This document shows positions 40,601-55,600 of a stretch of DNA of 64,000 nucleotides, piece after piece. The DNA lies in assembly GCA_032622095.1 (NCBI GenBank), contig CP136063.1, positions 277,631,426-277,695,425 on the forward strand, given 5' to 3'. This DNA comes from Siphonodentalium dalli. Lineage: Eukaryota > Mollusca > Scaphopoda > Gadilida > Siphonodentaliidae. The notes beneath the pieces are model-generated. The model was not told the origin of the DNA and did no database searches. It worked only from the letters and a program-made list of their open reading frames with translations. Within the stretch, counting starts at the first letter, position 1. Each line of letters opens with the position of its first letter. A program made the translations under genes and the position numbers.

Positions 40601-43600
40601 CACCTGTTTGCAAGTTTAGATGTCTGACTATTGTAATTGGTAACAATGTTCAAGCATGCACTAGATATATGACGAATGTTACTTCAATCTATCAAACATG
40701 TGATGGTGATACATGATTGAGTGATTTTGGAATCTATCAATAATCTTTTTACAGACATCTTTTAGGGAAAATATTGGCCACAGGGAACTGAAATTAGACC
40801 CTGAACTAGCCAAAGCAGAGGTTGAATGCTTTGTTGGCGTGTGGTCCAGAAATAAAAAAAAAACTGCATGCCATGCTTTTCAAAATATTTTGGTCTGGGA
40901 AATTGGCTTTGCATGGTCTAACAATAAGAAGATGGCTTTGATGGGAGAGTTTGGTGTTTGATATGAAATTACCTGTACATCCCCTGGAGCTGTAGCCAGC
41001 CTTTACTGAGTATCCATCATCACACATACATCTGTAGGTTCCAGGGATGTTCTGACAGTAACCGTTATTCCCACACAAATTACTGTTCAGTCTGCACTCA
41101 TCGAGATCTTTAATGAAAAAAACAAATATTGCTTGTTGATTTTTAATTTATCATTGCCCTACATGATATTTCTGGACAATCTGAACTTTTCTAAATTTTG
41201 CAAATAATGATGTTCTGACTGATTTGACGACAAAACTAAGACAGTAACCTACACATATTTAAATTTGTGCAGTACTATTTTTCGCGAACCTATGAAATTT
41301 TACTGAATCCATGGGAAAATTAAGAGTTTATACAGGTTTATAGGTAATAACTTAATAAGTTGTATGTATTACTTAACTTAATCTATTTAACCCTTTACCC
41401 AACAGAAGGGCCCTGTGCCAATGCATTCTCTTATATATGCGAGTCGACCATAGGTCGCCTCGCATATATAAGAGAATGCATTGGCTTAACACATTAAAAA
41501 TTATAAAATTGTTAAAGAATGTAAGAAAAAATGGTAAAAAGTGTTAAAAAAAGATTTTTTTTAGGCCAATGCATTCTCTTATATATGCGAGGCGACCTAT
41601 GGTCGACTCGCATATACAAGAGAATGCATTGGCACAGGGCATAACTGTAACTATCACAATGTGGTCAAGGAGCCGGTTCCAATGATACCCATATATGTAT
41701 GGTTCTATTGAGACAGACCGAAGATATTTTAGGCTGTTGAAGCTTTATTTGGCCGGTTTTGGCTGGTTTGTTGGGTAAAGGGTTGATAAATTTAACGACA
41801 CGAATAACATAACTCGTACCACGTGATATAAACCACTCAATATATCCATATACAACATTCAGCTGCATTTCTTGTCAGGAAAATGATCACGTTGAACCAT
41901 GTGGGGTCCAGCATAGCATATCATATAGGTCGCCTCGCATATATAAGAGAATGCATTGGCACAGGGCATAACTGTAACTATCACAATGTGGTCAAGGAGC
42001 CGGTTCCAATGATATCCATATTTGTATGGTTCTATTGAGACAGACCGAAGATAGTTTAGGCAGTTGAAGCTTTATTTGGCCGGTTTTGGCCGGTTTGTTG
42101 GGTAAAGGGTTAATGACTTTTCTGAATTCAGTGCCCACATATATTACATGGCCAGTGTACTTCTCTCTATCATTCTATTTCATGTTTATTTAAATTAACT
42201 ATTGGACCAAGAATGGCAGAAATTCCCACAATCACAACCTAATAATTAACAGATATTTTATTCATTTATACATTGTGATGGTCTACCTGCCTTCAAGAAT
42301 AATTTAGAATTAAAACTGCCATCGGATACAGACCTTTACAAAATTGTTTTTGTCAGTTTTAAAAAGTTTGCAAATTTTAAACTGAGTGACAAATAGTACT
42401 GAGTAAATTTAAATACGAGTAAGTAACCAGAGTAATTGTCCATCCAAAATTATTGTAACCTAGTGACTTCATATAATGTAGAGTTCAGATAATACATACA
42501 TTGTATTAAAATTTGATTACAGAAAATAACACTAGGGCATTCAGATGGTTGCGAAGCATTTATTATAGTATATCTGTTAACACTCGCAACGGGAAGATTT
42601 TTTTTTCAAAGCTAGCTTCCACATAAGGCATAACAAATTCCTTATATGACGTTTCTTGTTTTCAATAGACAAAAAGATAGCAGCTGTCTCGAAGTGAAGA
42701 AAAATGGACTTGTATTTATGTCAATAAATTGTTAGTTCCTGGGATCTGACAGGTTTGACATTATCGTAGAATTAATTTATTACAGACAGATCAATTTTCA
42801 ATATCGCATATATAGAGGATATGAAATGAGTGTTTCTCTCATATGATATTTATGAAACGAGTCTAAGAAAACTGAAAATTCGTGACGAGTTTCATAAATA
42901 TCATATGAGAGAAACACGAATTACATATTCTATTTATCATATGACACCTATAAATTGATTATGATGTCCAAAACGCACACAAATCACTAAATAGCTATAT
43001 GACATCAGCAGCAAAAGGTTAATGTGACGTCACTTCATTGCACCGGAAGCCCAATTACACCTGGTGAACTAGCAGAAATAATATGCACGCGAAGATATAG
43101 TGCGCTATTCTGTTCTCAGTTTGTGACATTATATTGTATGTTTATTAGATAAATACGAATTACATATTCTATTTATTGTATAACAATGTCCAAAACTATA
43201 TATTTCAAGATTATAATTGCGAGAATTTCGGCATCGCGTTGATTCGTGTATTTGATGAGCACGAATTTGACCTGCGTTTAGTCTCGGCCCCCGGCTGCCA
43301 TTCAGCCAATCAGAACACACTTTTTGTCAACAAACCAATCAAATTATCGGAAGGTGATATGAACTAGTAGTTCATATGAAATTGATTTATGACATAGTAA
43401 ACGACGTAAATAATGATTGAGTCATATGATAAATCCCAATATCAAACTTATTAGCTGCAATTACTAATCGGAAGCTCTGCCTTATAACGCATAGTATGCA
43501 GCCATCTGGACAGTTTATTGCAGACAATGGATCAAGTCAACACAACGTACAGGCCAACTCAATGGATTTGTCTGAACGACATCTCACTTAATCAACAGAC

Positions 43601-46600
43601 AAATCTGTTGATTATTAAACTAAGATATTACAAATGACACGACACTTAGTGCACAGATCACACCAGGTGTGTTTGAGTAGGCCTACTTTGCAAATGCTGT
43701 ACAAAAATATGACAGTTTAAAATTAGTAATTAGCATGGCAACAGGCTGTTATAGGCATGGGGTTCTTTATCACTCGAATACTGGATGGAATGTGGAATAA
43801 AATGGTGACAAAAGGACTGAAGAAAACTAGATTGCCATGGCTGCTTTAATATTGACATATTTATTTTGTACAAACTTAACCCTGTTCAGTGATGACGACA
43901 AACATACCTATACAGCTCTTGCCATTGTGTGATGGCTTCAGACACCTACACAGTCACATTAATGTACACACTACACATCAGCAATGGTTTCAGACTACCT
44001 GTGCAGAAACATTGGTGTACGTACCTATACAGCTCTTGCCATCAGGAAATGGTTTCAGACCGCTTTTCAGTAACATTAATGTACATACCTATACAGCTCT
44101 TGCCATCAGGCGATGGTTTCAGACCACCAGTGCAGTGACATTGATGAGCTCCCGGGATGTTAGTACATCTCCCACCATTACAAATGTTTGGATTCTCCTT
44201 ACATTCGTCCACATCTAGAAAAGAAGGGAGACAGGTGGTAACTTGGAGGATTAAAGGAGATGGTTTCAGACTACCTGTGCAGGTATCTTCAATATCAAAT
44301 CATTTGTATTCCACAACCAACCAAGTAAATGTTAAATATGTTGCTCTTTCCATTAACACAAACAGGCAAATGATTGCTGTTGGAACTAGTGATGGGCCTG
44401 TCCCAGGTGGGACTAAGGTATTTAAGATGTTATTCTAATAAAAAATTGACCGGAAAATGTAGAAATAAATGCTCGGGCAAAATAAAAGCTTGAAAAAGGG
44501 TGATAACTCCACAAAAAAAGTCAGACAAACCTCATAATCGCAGGTGCACAGATTCCCATGGTAATAAATATCTGTGCCAATTTTTTATTTTAATTTACCG
44601 AAAAATGTAGGAATAAAAGCTCTGACAAAATTGCCTCTACTGATGGAGGGACGACTAGACAGATGGACAGACAGACAAGCTGATTCCAGTATATAACTCC
44701 ACAACTCATTGCGGGGGGTATAATCAAATGTTTGCGATGCACTTATCCATATATAAAGTTAGAGCCAAATACTGACAAAGATCCCCGGACGTCTTTTGGA
44801 GGTAACTTATATTCAGGACTATTATCACTGTCCCTCAATACATGTCCATATTAATAGAATTAATTTGTGGAAAAAATAATATCCAGGGAAAGATTTTGAC
44901 ATTGACATTATTGTTATTGGGTATGATATTGTAGCCCTGAATATATGGGGCGGAATAAGATTAGATTGGCCAATTTCTCCAACTCAAGATTACAAATTCT
45001 CCACCAATAATATAATATGAATCGTACGTGACACGTAGTGGAGCAACCACACATGATGTGCCTCAAATTTGCATTTTTTCGGCGACATAAGGCTAAGAAT
45101 AATTTATGTAACATCATGCAGTGGTCATGCTAACCAACGAAATTGGTCTAAATGATATTAATAGACCTAAATCGCACGTGAATTTTTCGTAAGTTCTGAA
45201 GTAGTTGCTATCATTTTTATCGCAATGATTCATTCTCAATTCCACGTTTTTTGCAATCTCCACACGGTTGATAACTGGAAGTCACGTGACAATTTCTCCA
45301 AAATCCATACCCGCGATCTTTGAAAAATCACTGATGGATATAGAAAAATATATATGACGTCATTCACCTGCGTCTAAGGTATAAACAATCACCTGGTGGT
45401 TGCTATAACCTTGATCAACTTGAAAAAATATCCACAGGACAAACTTGAAAATTTCAGAGTAAACTACAGGCAGGCTGTATGAAAACACAAAGGGGATGAA
45501 AGCTAGAAATGCAGTGGGATCAGATTCAATAAATGTTTTTAATATGAGTTTCCAAACCAAGACTGCAAAGTTCACCAGTAGAAGTTAGTGATGTTCATCC
45601 ATTAGTCACCCAAGCCTTGAAATAGTGTGTCTGTCATTTGCAGAATGAGGTCCCCAGAGGGTGAATTTAGTGATGCTACCCCGCATAGCGGGTTAGCACC
45701 ACCAAATTCACCCACGGGGGACCTCATTCTGCTTACACCTCAGCAGAATGAGGTTCCCAGAGGGTGAATTTGGTGATGCTAGCCTGCTGTGTGGGATAGT
45801 ATCACTAAATTTACCCTCTGGGGACCTCACGCTACAAATGACAGACACACTATTTGCACTATTTGGTGGTTTCTACCTGGAAGATGACGATTCAGGGATC
45901 AGCTGATGCCAGTAGCAAGGCTTGAAATAGTGTGTCTGTTATTTGCAGAATGAAGTTCTTTGTTCTATGTGGGGTAACATCACTAAATGCACCCTCTGGG
46001 GACCTCATTCTGCAAATGACAGACACACTATTTCAAGGCTTGTAGTCACCTCGATTATGCATTTTATCTCCAGCAAATTAGGGGATATATAAACTTTACA
46101 GAAGGGAAAAAGTATCTAAATACAATGTTAATTTGAGACTATAGATACTTCCGAGAAGATGAGGCCAAAGCAGAAAAAGGTCCCCAGAGGGTGAATTTGG
46201 ATGATGCAACCCACTGTGCAGAATAGAATCATTAAAATCACCCTTCAGGGACCTCATTCTGCAAATGACAAACTCACTATTTGCAGGCTTGTTCCAAACA
46301 GACTTCCAGCAACATGTTTGTGCTATCTTTGACTGACATGAGAGATGGCTCCAGTAATTACAATAGGCCTGCATTTTAGCCAATCTGATCATCCCAAAAA
46401 ATTAATAAGCATATGGGTGTGCTTCATTGTATCCAAAGAGTAATATATTATATGTCATTACCCACCATCACAAGATCTGCCATTGATGTCAAGGGTGTAT
46501 CCAGCCTCACAACTACACAGGAAATCTCCAGGTCCATTGATGCAAATCATTTCACAAACACTCGCTCCATTCTCACACTCATTATAATCTGAGAAGAGAT

Positions 46601-49600
46601 GGAAACAATTATTATTTCATATGTTATATAAAATATATTACAAAAATCCATAATAAATGAATGTCATATAGAAAACATATAATCAATTTCAGTTTCATAA
46701 TGTAAGTTATTCCTTTTCTGTATGGATAAAAAAACTTCTTTTATAACAGTGCATAAAAAGCCTGCAGCCTCTTGTAGAAAAGGTATGGCCAGGCCTGCGA
46801 GCTTCCATGCATATTCATTAATGGGAGGAGCTTACGGTTGTTAGAAGACAAGGCATCTCCATAAAAAGTTTAATTAGTTTTACAGCGCTGCCGATATACA
46901 ATAATACACCCGAGTTCATACCTTCTTTATGTCATCAATTGTGAAATATATGACAACTATCATGCAAAAATGAAAAAGACTATTATTAATCAATGATGAA
47001 TTTCCATCATTATTGCCCAAATTGAACAGTTATTCAGTACAGACTGATTTGACCACAAAAAAGTTGTTTGAAAATAGACAATTTAAAGTGATGTGAAACA
47101 CTCCGGTAGGTGATCAAATAGAAATGGAGAATAATCTTGTTCAAAGTAGTTATTTTTACAAATATCATATCTAAATTGACAATACACACTGCCATTCTTA
47201 TATATTAATTAAATGCAGTGACTGCCGATGGCGAAATCATTTTCGTTAGTTTATCGCCGATAGAAGCGTCCCAATTCGAGTAGTAAATATTTACAATTTA
47301 GCGTAGTTCAGACAATGTTTTCTATGGAGTGGTATGGTCGATTTGCTTGAGATTTTCGGTGATGTTAGTGGAATGCTACATTGCTCCAGTTGGCATTACA
47401 CATGAATACTAACTTATCAGTTTCACGCACCTGAACAAGTACATAATATGTCTTTAACACAAAAAGTATGAGATGAGCAGATATAAATATTAGTTACAAA
47501 GAATTATCAATGCAGCAAGCGACTGGCTCAGTCACTGATTGGTAGAAAATATCTACTAATAATCACACTTATTTATGACCCAAGCCTTACAGAATGATGT
47601 TCCCTCTGGGGACCTCATTATGCTTACACCTCAGCAGAATGAGGTTCCCAGAGGGTGAATTTGGTGATGCTAGCCTGCTATGTGGGGTAGCATCACTAAA
47701 TTCACCCTCTGGGGACCTCATTCTGCAAATGACAGCCACCCTATTTCAAGGCTTGATAATTTATGACCTTTTCATGCCGTCATTTCCTCACAGTTAATTA
47801 TTTGAGATTGTTTACATGGTTACCTATACATGCCGTCTTGTCGTCGTTTGACTCAAACCCCTCGCTGCAGACACAGTGGTAACCACCCATGTAGTTCTGA
47901 CAGATGCCATTGGAGCATACGCTGCTACTGATAGAACACTCATCAATATCTTCAAAGAAACAGAGGACAAATAATTTAGATGTATGACATTTTCCATCAG
48001 TTATATTTGTCTCGGGCATTCATGATGAGAGGAAAAACCTCCATTTTTAAAATATGTTTTTTTACTTGAAAAAAAAACACCCATCCTAATACACAAGACA
48101 TTAATATGTGCCTACTGTTTTATGCAGTTAAACCAATAGATCTTTTTGACCAAAACAGCAAATAAATCATTTCAGAGCCATTTGAAAATATGCCCGAAGA
48201 TTTCATATTGGGAAATATTTTCTGAGCACTGAAATAGATTTTGATGAAAATTTCCACACAGTGATAAGTGTTTACAAAACATATTGTGGCCACTAAAAAT
48301 TGCAAACTGAATCGTTCCCAAACCATTTTATGCTTGAATCTTAAATGTTTACATTCACCCAGATTCACCTCCTAAGTAAATTTAGGTTCTTCTTACCTCT
48401 GCAAATCTTGCCATCAGGTGTGAGCTCATGGCCGTTGGGACATTCACATCGATGACCTCCGTCTGTGTTTATACATGATCCGCCTCGACATAATGATACA
48501 TCCACAGCACATTCATCGATGTCTATTCAGGGAAAGAGGAACAGATTCAATGTATTTTTTTATGTTTAAAGAATAATTACAAGTTCTTTGGGCTTCTATA
48601 TTAGTCCATCTGATTAATTCAAATTCAAATTTGAGTTGGAAGTATTAATTATTTGGAATTTTATAGTAATATTGATGCGACAACATATGACTTTGTGACT
48701 AACCAACTCTAAATGTTCAATTCTGTAATTATTCACAATATGTTTGGAACATGAAGGTTTCAGTGGCTAGCTCATATCATGATGTCAGTTTCAAGGGTGG
48801 AAGAAAGACTGCGCAAAGAGTTATTTCCACCGAAAAATCACTCAAGTGCATGTAGAAACAAGGGTTAGCGCCGGCTGGAAAATTATTTTGACCATTTTTT
48901 TTGCCATTTATGAGTTCTTTTCAGAATAATTGACCAAATTGAACAAGAGCATTGCTAAGGCATGGCAAAATACACCTTTTAGCCATTTTTAATTGTACTA
49001 CTGCAAAATAAAATGACAATTTGAGCTTACAAAGAATATCTGATAAACCCGCCCCTAATTTCCATGATACTGGGGACCTCATTCTACATGGCCTTATCAG
49101 CTGTGGGAGACCTAGACACATGTTTATGTTCCCAGATGATGATGTGCATTCATTCAGGGCACCTCAATACATATACCTTATACATTGTGTCATCTGCAAA
49201 TTTGGGGATATAGAGAAACTAAACTAAAAAATAAAAATAAACTTTCTAAAGAAACTAAAAACTTGTTATGATAATAAAGATACTTTCCAGAGAAGATGAG
49301 GACTAAGCAGAAAGAGGTCCCCAGATGGTAAATTTAGTGATGCTAGCCTGCTGTGCAGGGTAGCATAACTACATTCACCCTCTGGGGACATCATTCTGCA
49401 AATGTCCAGGCCTGTAAGAAAGGCCCTGTGCATAGATCGCACTCTACTAACCTGCACACATTTGCTCCAACATGATCGGCTCATATCCATCATCACAGTT
49501 GCACTTAAAGGTTCCAGGAATGTTTACGCATTGTCCATTCGCACAGATTCCGAATGATATTCTACATTCATCGATGTCTGAAGAAATGAGAAGTATATAC

Positions 49601-52600
49601 ATGAGTTATCTGAATACAGTAAAACCTCTCTAAACCGAACACCCTTCGGATCGGTCCTTCTGTTCGGTTTAGAGAGGTGTTCGGTTTACAGAAAATCGCA
49701 CAACCATCGGAATATATTGCCGCCGTCAGTAAGAGTTATTGCGACCCGAACACCTCCTTAATGATTAGTTAAACTTTATTCAATAAACTACCAAATAAAA
49801 TATAAATTGCAATAGATAAAACGTGTTATAATAAGACATATACATATATGTATAGATAAACCAGGAAACACGGAAACGATAAATTTTATGGAGATTCACG
49901 GTTTTTAAAAATGTTGGTGACAGTAGATTTGACAGACTTGACGCTGAGCTCTTGTCAGCTTTCGTGTACTGGGGATATGTTGTCTTTAATATTCTGGTCT
50001 ATATTCAACTCTGAGGTGTCATTTTCCCCCAACGACAATTGTTGTTAAAACAAAGAGTCCACTCCAGCACAATAACTGCCGTAAAAACAACGTGTCATCG
50101 CTCTAATTATCTGTGAAGTCACCGTTGTTCAATCAATTTCACCGAGACAAAAGACCGCTAATTAAATTGGTACGCTTATTCAATATTACGAAAGTACATT
50201 ACCTGTGTGCACATGCATTCGGCTGGTATCGCTTTCGGAATTTATTTAGAATAAGATTAAATATAAATACGGCCGTATCCTGTTATTATCAGCCATTATC
50301 ATTCATTTTAATTTTTCAACAGATTTGATTAATGTACCAAGAACACTTCATCAGTTTGTAACTAACAGTTGTCACTGACGATGATCGAGGTCACATACAG
50401 GTCAACTCAAAAGCGGAAACATTCAAATGTATTTATTCACTTATGGATTAATAAACCAGTCCGGTATTCGGAGTACAGAAGTTTCGGATTACAGAGGTAA
50501 TCATTAGTGACAATGCACTTGGGTAAATTCAGGACCAAACAATTTGTTTGGAATGGAGAGGGATTCGGATTGTAGAGGGTCCGGTTTGGAGAGGTTTCAC
50601 TGTAGACATAATTACATCTAAATAAATTAAAATTAAATTTTGAACTCACCACAATCTGAAGGAACTATAGGTGAGACTGTCCAATGGGACTAAGGATACC
50701 CACTCAGTAAAATTGAGCTACATTAAGGGTAGCCATATTAAAATATTTGTTTATTGAAAAAACACAAGGAATACAAGCTCAGACAAAATTATGCATGTTG
50801 GGAATAATTTCTAAGTTGAAAAAGGGGGATAACGCAACTTTAAAAAGTTGAACCAAGTTCATAATAGCAGGAGCACAGGTTCGCATACAATCTAAGTAAA
50901 CTACAGACCAACATAAATAGTGGGTCTGATTACTTGTCATAGATTTTCTATTTCCCAAATTGCGGGATTCTACAACAGTTAAACCAATCAGAATTCACTA
51001 TTAGTGGCACCAGGATTAATGCTTCCAATCGAAATGATTAACATCACGCGATGAAACAGTATTTTGGGGAAGACCGCAAGCACGTTTCGAGAAATGAAAA
51101 GTTGGTGGTAATACGATCAACTTAGTATCAGTAAGAATATGAGTGTATGTTAACACAGAGACTGACTCACATATTGGTAAATATCTTTGCCTGTTTAACC
51201 CTTTGAGTGCCAGGTCCGATTTTTGTATCAACCCATATACCCTGTGCCAATGCATTCTCTTATATATGCGAGTCGACCATAGGTCGCCTCGCATATATAA
51301 GAGAATGCATTGGTTAACAATTTTTTATTTTTTTTTATTTTTACAATTTTTTACAATTTTAATATATTTTATTATATTCATTAACAGACTTATTGTGTAG
51401 GTTTAGGGCCGATAATATCGGCCCCTGGCACTCAAAGGGTTAAAACTAATTGACTGAAAAATGTAGGAACACTAGCTCGGACAAAGTTTCATCCACGGAT
51501 CGACGGACAGATCTTTCGCAGAGGTATGTTTTGAGATACCTCTTACAAATTATTTATACATAATTTTGAGATTTGAATGAGCCATGTCTGTTTAATGTAC
51601 ATTCTTGTTGGCTTTTTACAACTAAAAATTGCTTAGAAACAATATGTGACAATAAATTAGGCAGATATATATAATACAAGATATATATAATACAAGATAT
51701 ATATAATACAAGATATATATAATACAAGATATATATAATACAAGATATATATAATACAAGATATATATAATACAAGATATATATAATACAAGCAAGTAGA
51801 TGTTAAAGGCCCATTTAATTTTCAAGTCACCAATTATTGCTTTTTTTGTGACTTGATATACGGTTTAAATAAGAATATATGACATAAATTATGATTAAAA
51901 TACTATAATTCATCACCATTTGGAACATCTGTGTCTCAGAAGGTGCCCATAGAGTAAAAGAAAATAGCTGAAATTATAGAAACATTTCCCCCATTTTGCT
52001 CCCAGAATGCAACAGAATTTAAAACTAAGATATAGAGTTATTCGCCGTCAATTGAAAATAATAGACTTTGCAGTACAGTCCAGATTACACAGCACAGAAA
52101 ACAAGTCGGTACCTCAACAAAAACAACATGTTCACAGTTTGTTACACCGGATAAGTTGATAATGAATGCAATGTTTTGTTTTCAAATGGTATATATTGTA
52201 TATAATGTGATATGGGGTTAGAAAATTAAGTGGGCCTTTAATTAATTCTGATGCTTCTTACCTGTACAATTTGCTGACAAATCATCCAGTGCAAACCCAG
52301 GATTACATATACAGGAATAGCTTCCAATCGTGTTTAGACATCGTCCATTTGCACAAATACCAGGAAACTCAATGCATTCATTGATATCTGAGCAGATTCA
52401 ATAGAAATGGATATATCAATACACATTTATAATCAATTTTATATTTTAGCTCAAAGTGATCACTAGTTGTTTCCAATTGAGACAGAAAGCGCAGAGACCA
52501 GTACCTGACAAATTAATCTGATTTGGCTTGTTTTAACCCTTTACCCAACAAACCGGCCAAATAAAACTTCAACAGCCTAAAATATCTTCGGTATGTCTCA

Positions 52601-55600
52601 ATAGAACCATACAAATATGGATATCATTGGAACCGGCTCCTTGACCACATTGTGATAGTTACAGTTATGCCCTGTGCCAATGCATTCTCTTATATATACG
52701 AGTCGACCATAGGTCGCCTCGCATATATAAGAGAATGCATTGGCCTAAAAAAAATCTTTTTTTAACACTTTTTACCATTTTTTCTTACATTCTTTAACAA
52801 TTCTATAATTTTTAATGTGTTAAGCCAATGCATTCTCTTATATATGCGAGGCGACCTATGGTCGACTCGCATATATAAGAGAATGCATTGGCACAGGGCC
52901 CTTCTGTTGGGTAAAGGGTTAAACAGTAATTTAAAAGCAGATGTCATTGTTTGCCAGGCATTTCTCAGAGAATATATAGTAAACAAATACATCAATAGAA
53001 TCAGTTGTTGTCATTTAGTCACATTAGTAAATGAAAATTATAGTTAAACATGCTGGAATATATCTAAACTTGAGCCAATTTTACTCACGATGTAGGTAGA
53101 AATTGTTTCCCACTTTACCCTTTCTGCCCAAGTGAGGGATACGTTTTACAGATAATATAGGCATGGGCACCATAGGTAAAAGATTTTGTGCTGTTCACTA
53201 CTACTGCATAAATTCATTTCTATAATTCATGACATGGAAATATTTCTTAAAGATAGAGAAAAAAGTAACATAATTGTTCTTACACTATCTCATACATGAA
53301 ATACACAAAATTATATATCCAAACTACTAACCAATGCCCAGACGATCATCACATAAAACTCTGAAATCATCTGAAAATAAATAAAAAGATCAGTTTTAGC
53401 AGTGTAAAATGAACGATGATTTCCCATCAATCATTAATACTAAAATAATTTATTATTTCCCCATCAATCATTAATACTAAAATAATTTCACATCAATCAT
53501 TAATACTAAAATAATTTCACATCAATCATTAATACTAAAATAATTTCACATCAATCATTAATACTAAATAATTTCGCATCAATCATTAATACTAAAATAA
53601 TTTCGCATCAATCATTAATACTAAAATATAAATTTCGCATCAATCATTAATACTAAAATAATTTTTAAAGCAATGGTAATCTTCAGGCCTCAATGATTTC
53701 ACATCAATCATTAATACTAAAATAATTTTTAATGCAATGGTAATCTTCAGGCCTCAAGTTTGACTAAGCCTGTAAATAATGAGTCTATCATTATAATAAT
53801 GAGGTCCCCAGAGGGTGAATTTAGAGATGCTATCCATCTGGGAACCTCATTCTGCTGGCCTCAACTGCTATGGGAGATCTAGGATCAGATTAAATTCTCC
53901 CAGCTGAAGTTGGTGACTATAGATACTTCCCAGAAGATGAGGCCTAAGCAGCATGAGGTTATGCTAGCCAGCAGTGCGAGATAGCACCACTAAATTCACC
54001 CTCTGGGTACCTCATTCTGCAAATGACAGACACACTATTTGCAGGCTTGAGTTTGACATAATAATTTCTAACTTTTGTCACATATTGTGATCATAATACA
54101 ACCAGGCAGATTCAAACACATGGCCTCTAGCAACATTAACTTTAATATTTTACAGTTGGCAGTAAATTGTTGATGTGAGTATTCTGGAAGAGAGTTATTT
54201 TTCCCGGGAACTTAATAAAATGGTTAGCTAGTGGTTACTGTTAGCTGCCAAATCTTTCTTTCACCTCTAGCAGAAACTCTGACTAATAGTGCCCAGTTTT
54301 GTAATTTATACAGGACCAAAGCATTTAATCAATTGATACAATACAGTAAATCCCTAAATAATCAACTCCTTAACCACAGCAGAATTATGGGTACTTTTCC
54401 AGTGACTTTTCAGGATTTATTCGGAAATATGGCATGTTGGCATTCATCGGAAAGCTCTCCGATGAATGGCAACAAGCCATATTTTCGACTAAATCCTGAA
54501 AAATTACCCATAATTCTGTTGTGGTTAAGGAGTTGATTACTTAGGGCATTACTGTACCTGTTCCTCTAGCTGGACATGGTGTACATCTGGCTCCCCAGGC
54601 TCGACCCAGAGAACAGCAGCAGGTTGATTTAGAATAGAAACCACCCAAATCCTTACTGCACTGGCCGCGATAATGCTGGAGATAGCATGAATCCTTCCTC
54701 AAATCTGAAAAAATATCGGAACCGAGTACCAACAAAACGTGCCTAAAAATAGGAAGTTAAAAATATCAAGAACCATGACAAAAGCTGATACATTTTCAGA
54801 TAATTTTGTGTGAACAAAAAAAATGACAAAAGATATAATGCATGACAAGATTCTGGCATGTGGTCGACACCTGGGAATGGAATCTCGCACCAGTATGCCA
54901 AAGTTGATACTTCCCACAAGGGATTAAACATCAAATAATTGTTTTTACAGGCACAAATTCATCATAACAGTTATCACACAATGAAACAAAAGTTTAGAAA
55001 CACATTACTATTCACAGATAAAAAAGCTCAGTCTAATAAATTCAAGACTCGAACCAGCTTCGCTGGTTTGAGTCTGGTTTTAATCATCATCATCATCATT
55101 CGACTTTTGGTTCCGATATACAAAAATTTATTATACAATGGATAGTCTAGCAGTGATTTGAACTCTGTCAGTGAAGTGACATTGACAACTTACAGTAATG
55201 CCCTAAGTAATCGACCCCTTAACTACAGTCTAGCAAATTAGCTCTGTGTCACATTATATCCCTATAAATAAATTTTACATGTTATCCATGCAGTATAATG
55301 TCGCAGCGCACAAATAGATTTATGAATGACCTTTATATCCGCTGCTTCAAATTGGTGATAACTGTTGAGAATCTTAGAAATAAGTACATCTATTCTTCTT
55401 GCTAGGTATTATTGGTCAATGGACGTACGCCTTTACTGTTTAATTAGTTGTGATAATCTCTGATGTTGTGAGAAATTATCAATGTGACAGAAAATTTATT
55501 GCTATATTTTTATGTATGTGGCGTATTCCACTGCTGTGTAGGAATTCTGACAATTCTATTGCTTAGCTGACAGATGTTGCGATTGGCAGACACTGACGTA

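Noticed and set aside
46462-46466. Alternative donor GTGG|GTAATG for cbEGF15
   Set aside because: Adds four bases and breaks the 1-1 phase shared by all exons.
2388-47797. Frames reading [20 protein letters not shown]
   Set aside because: Translation of the family A inverted-repeat arms, readable in several frames because of symmetry.
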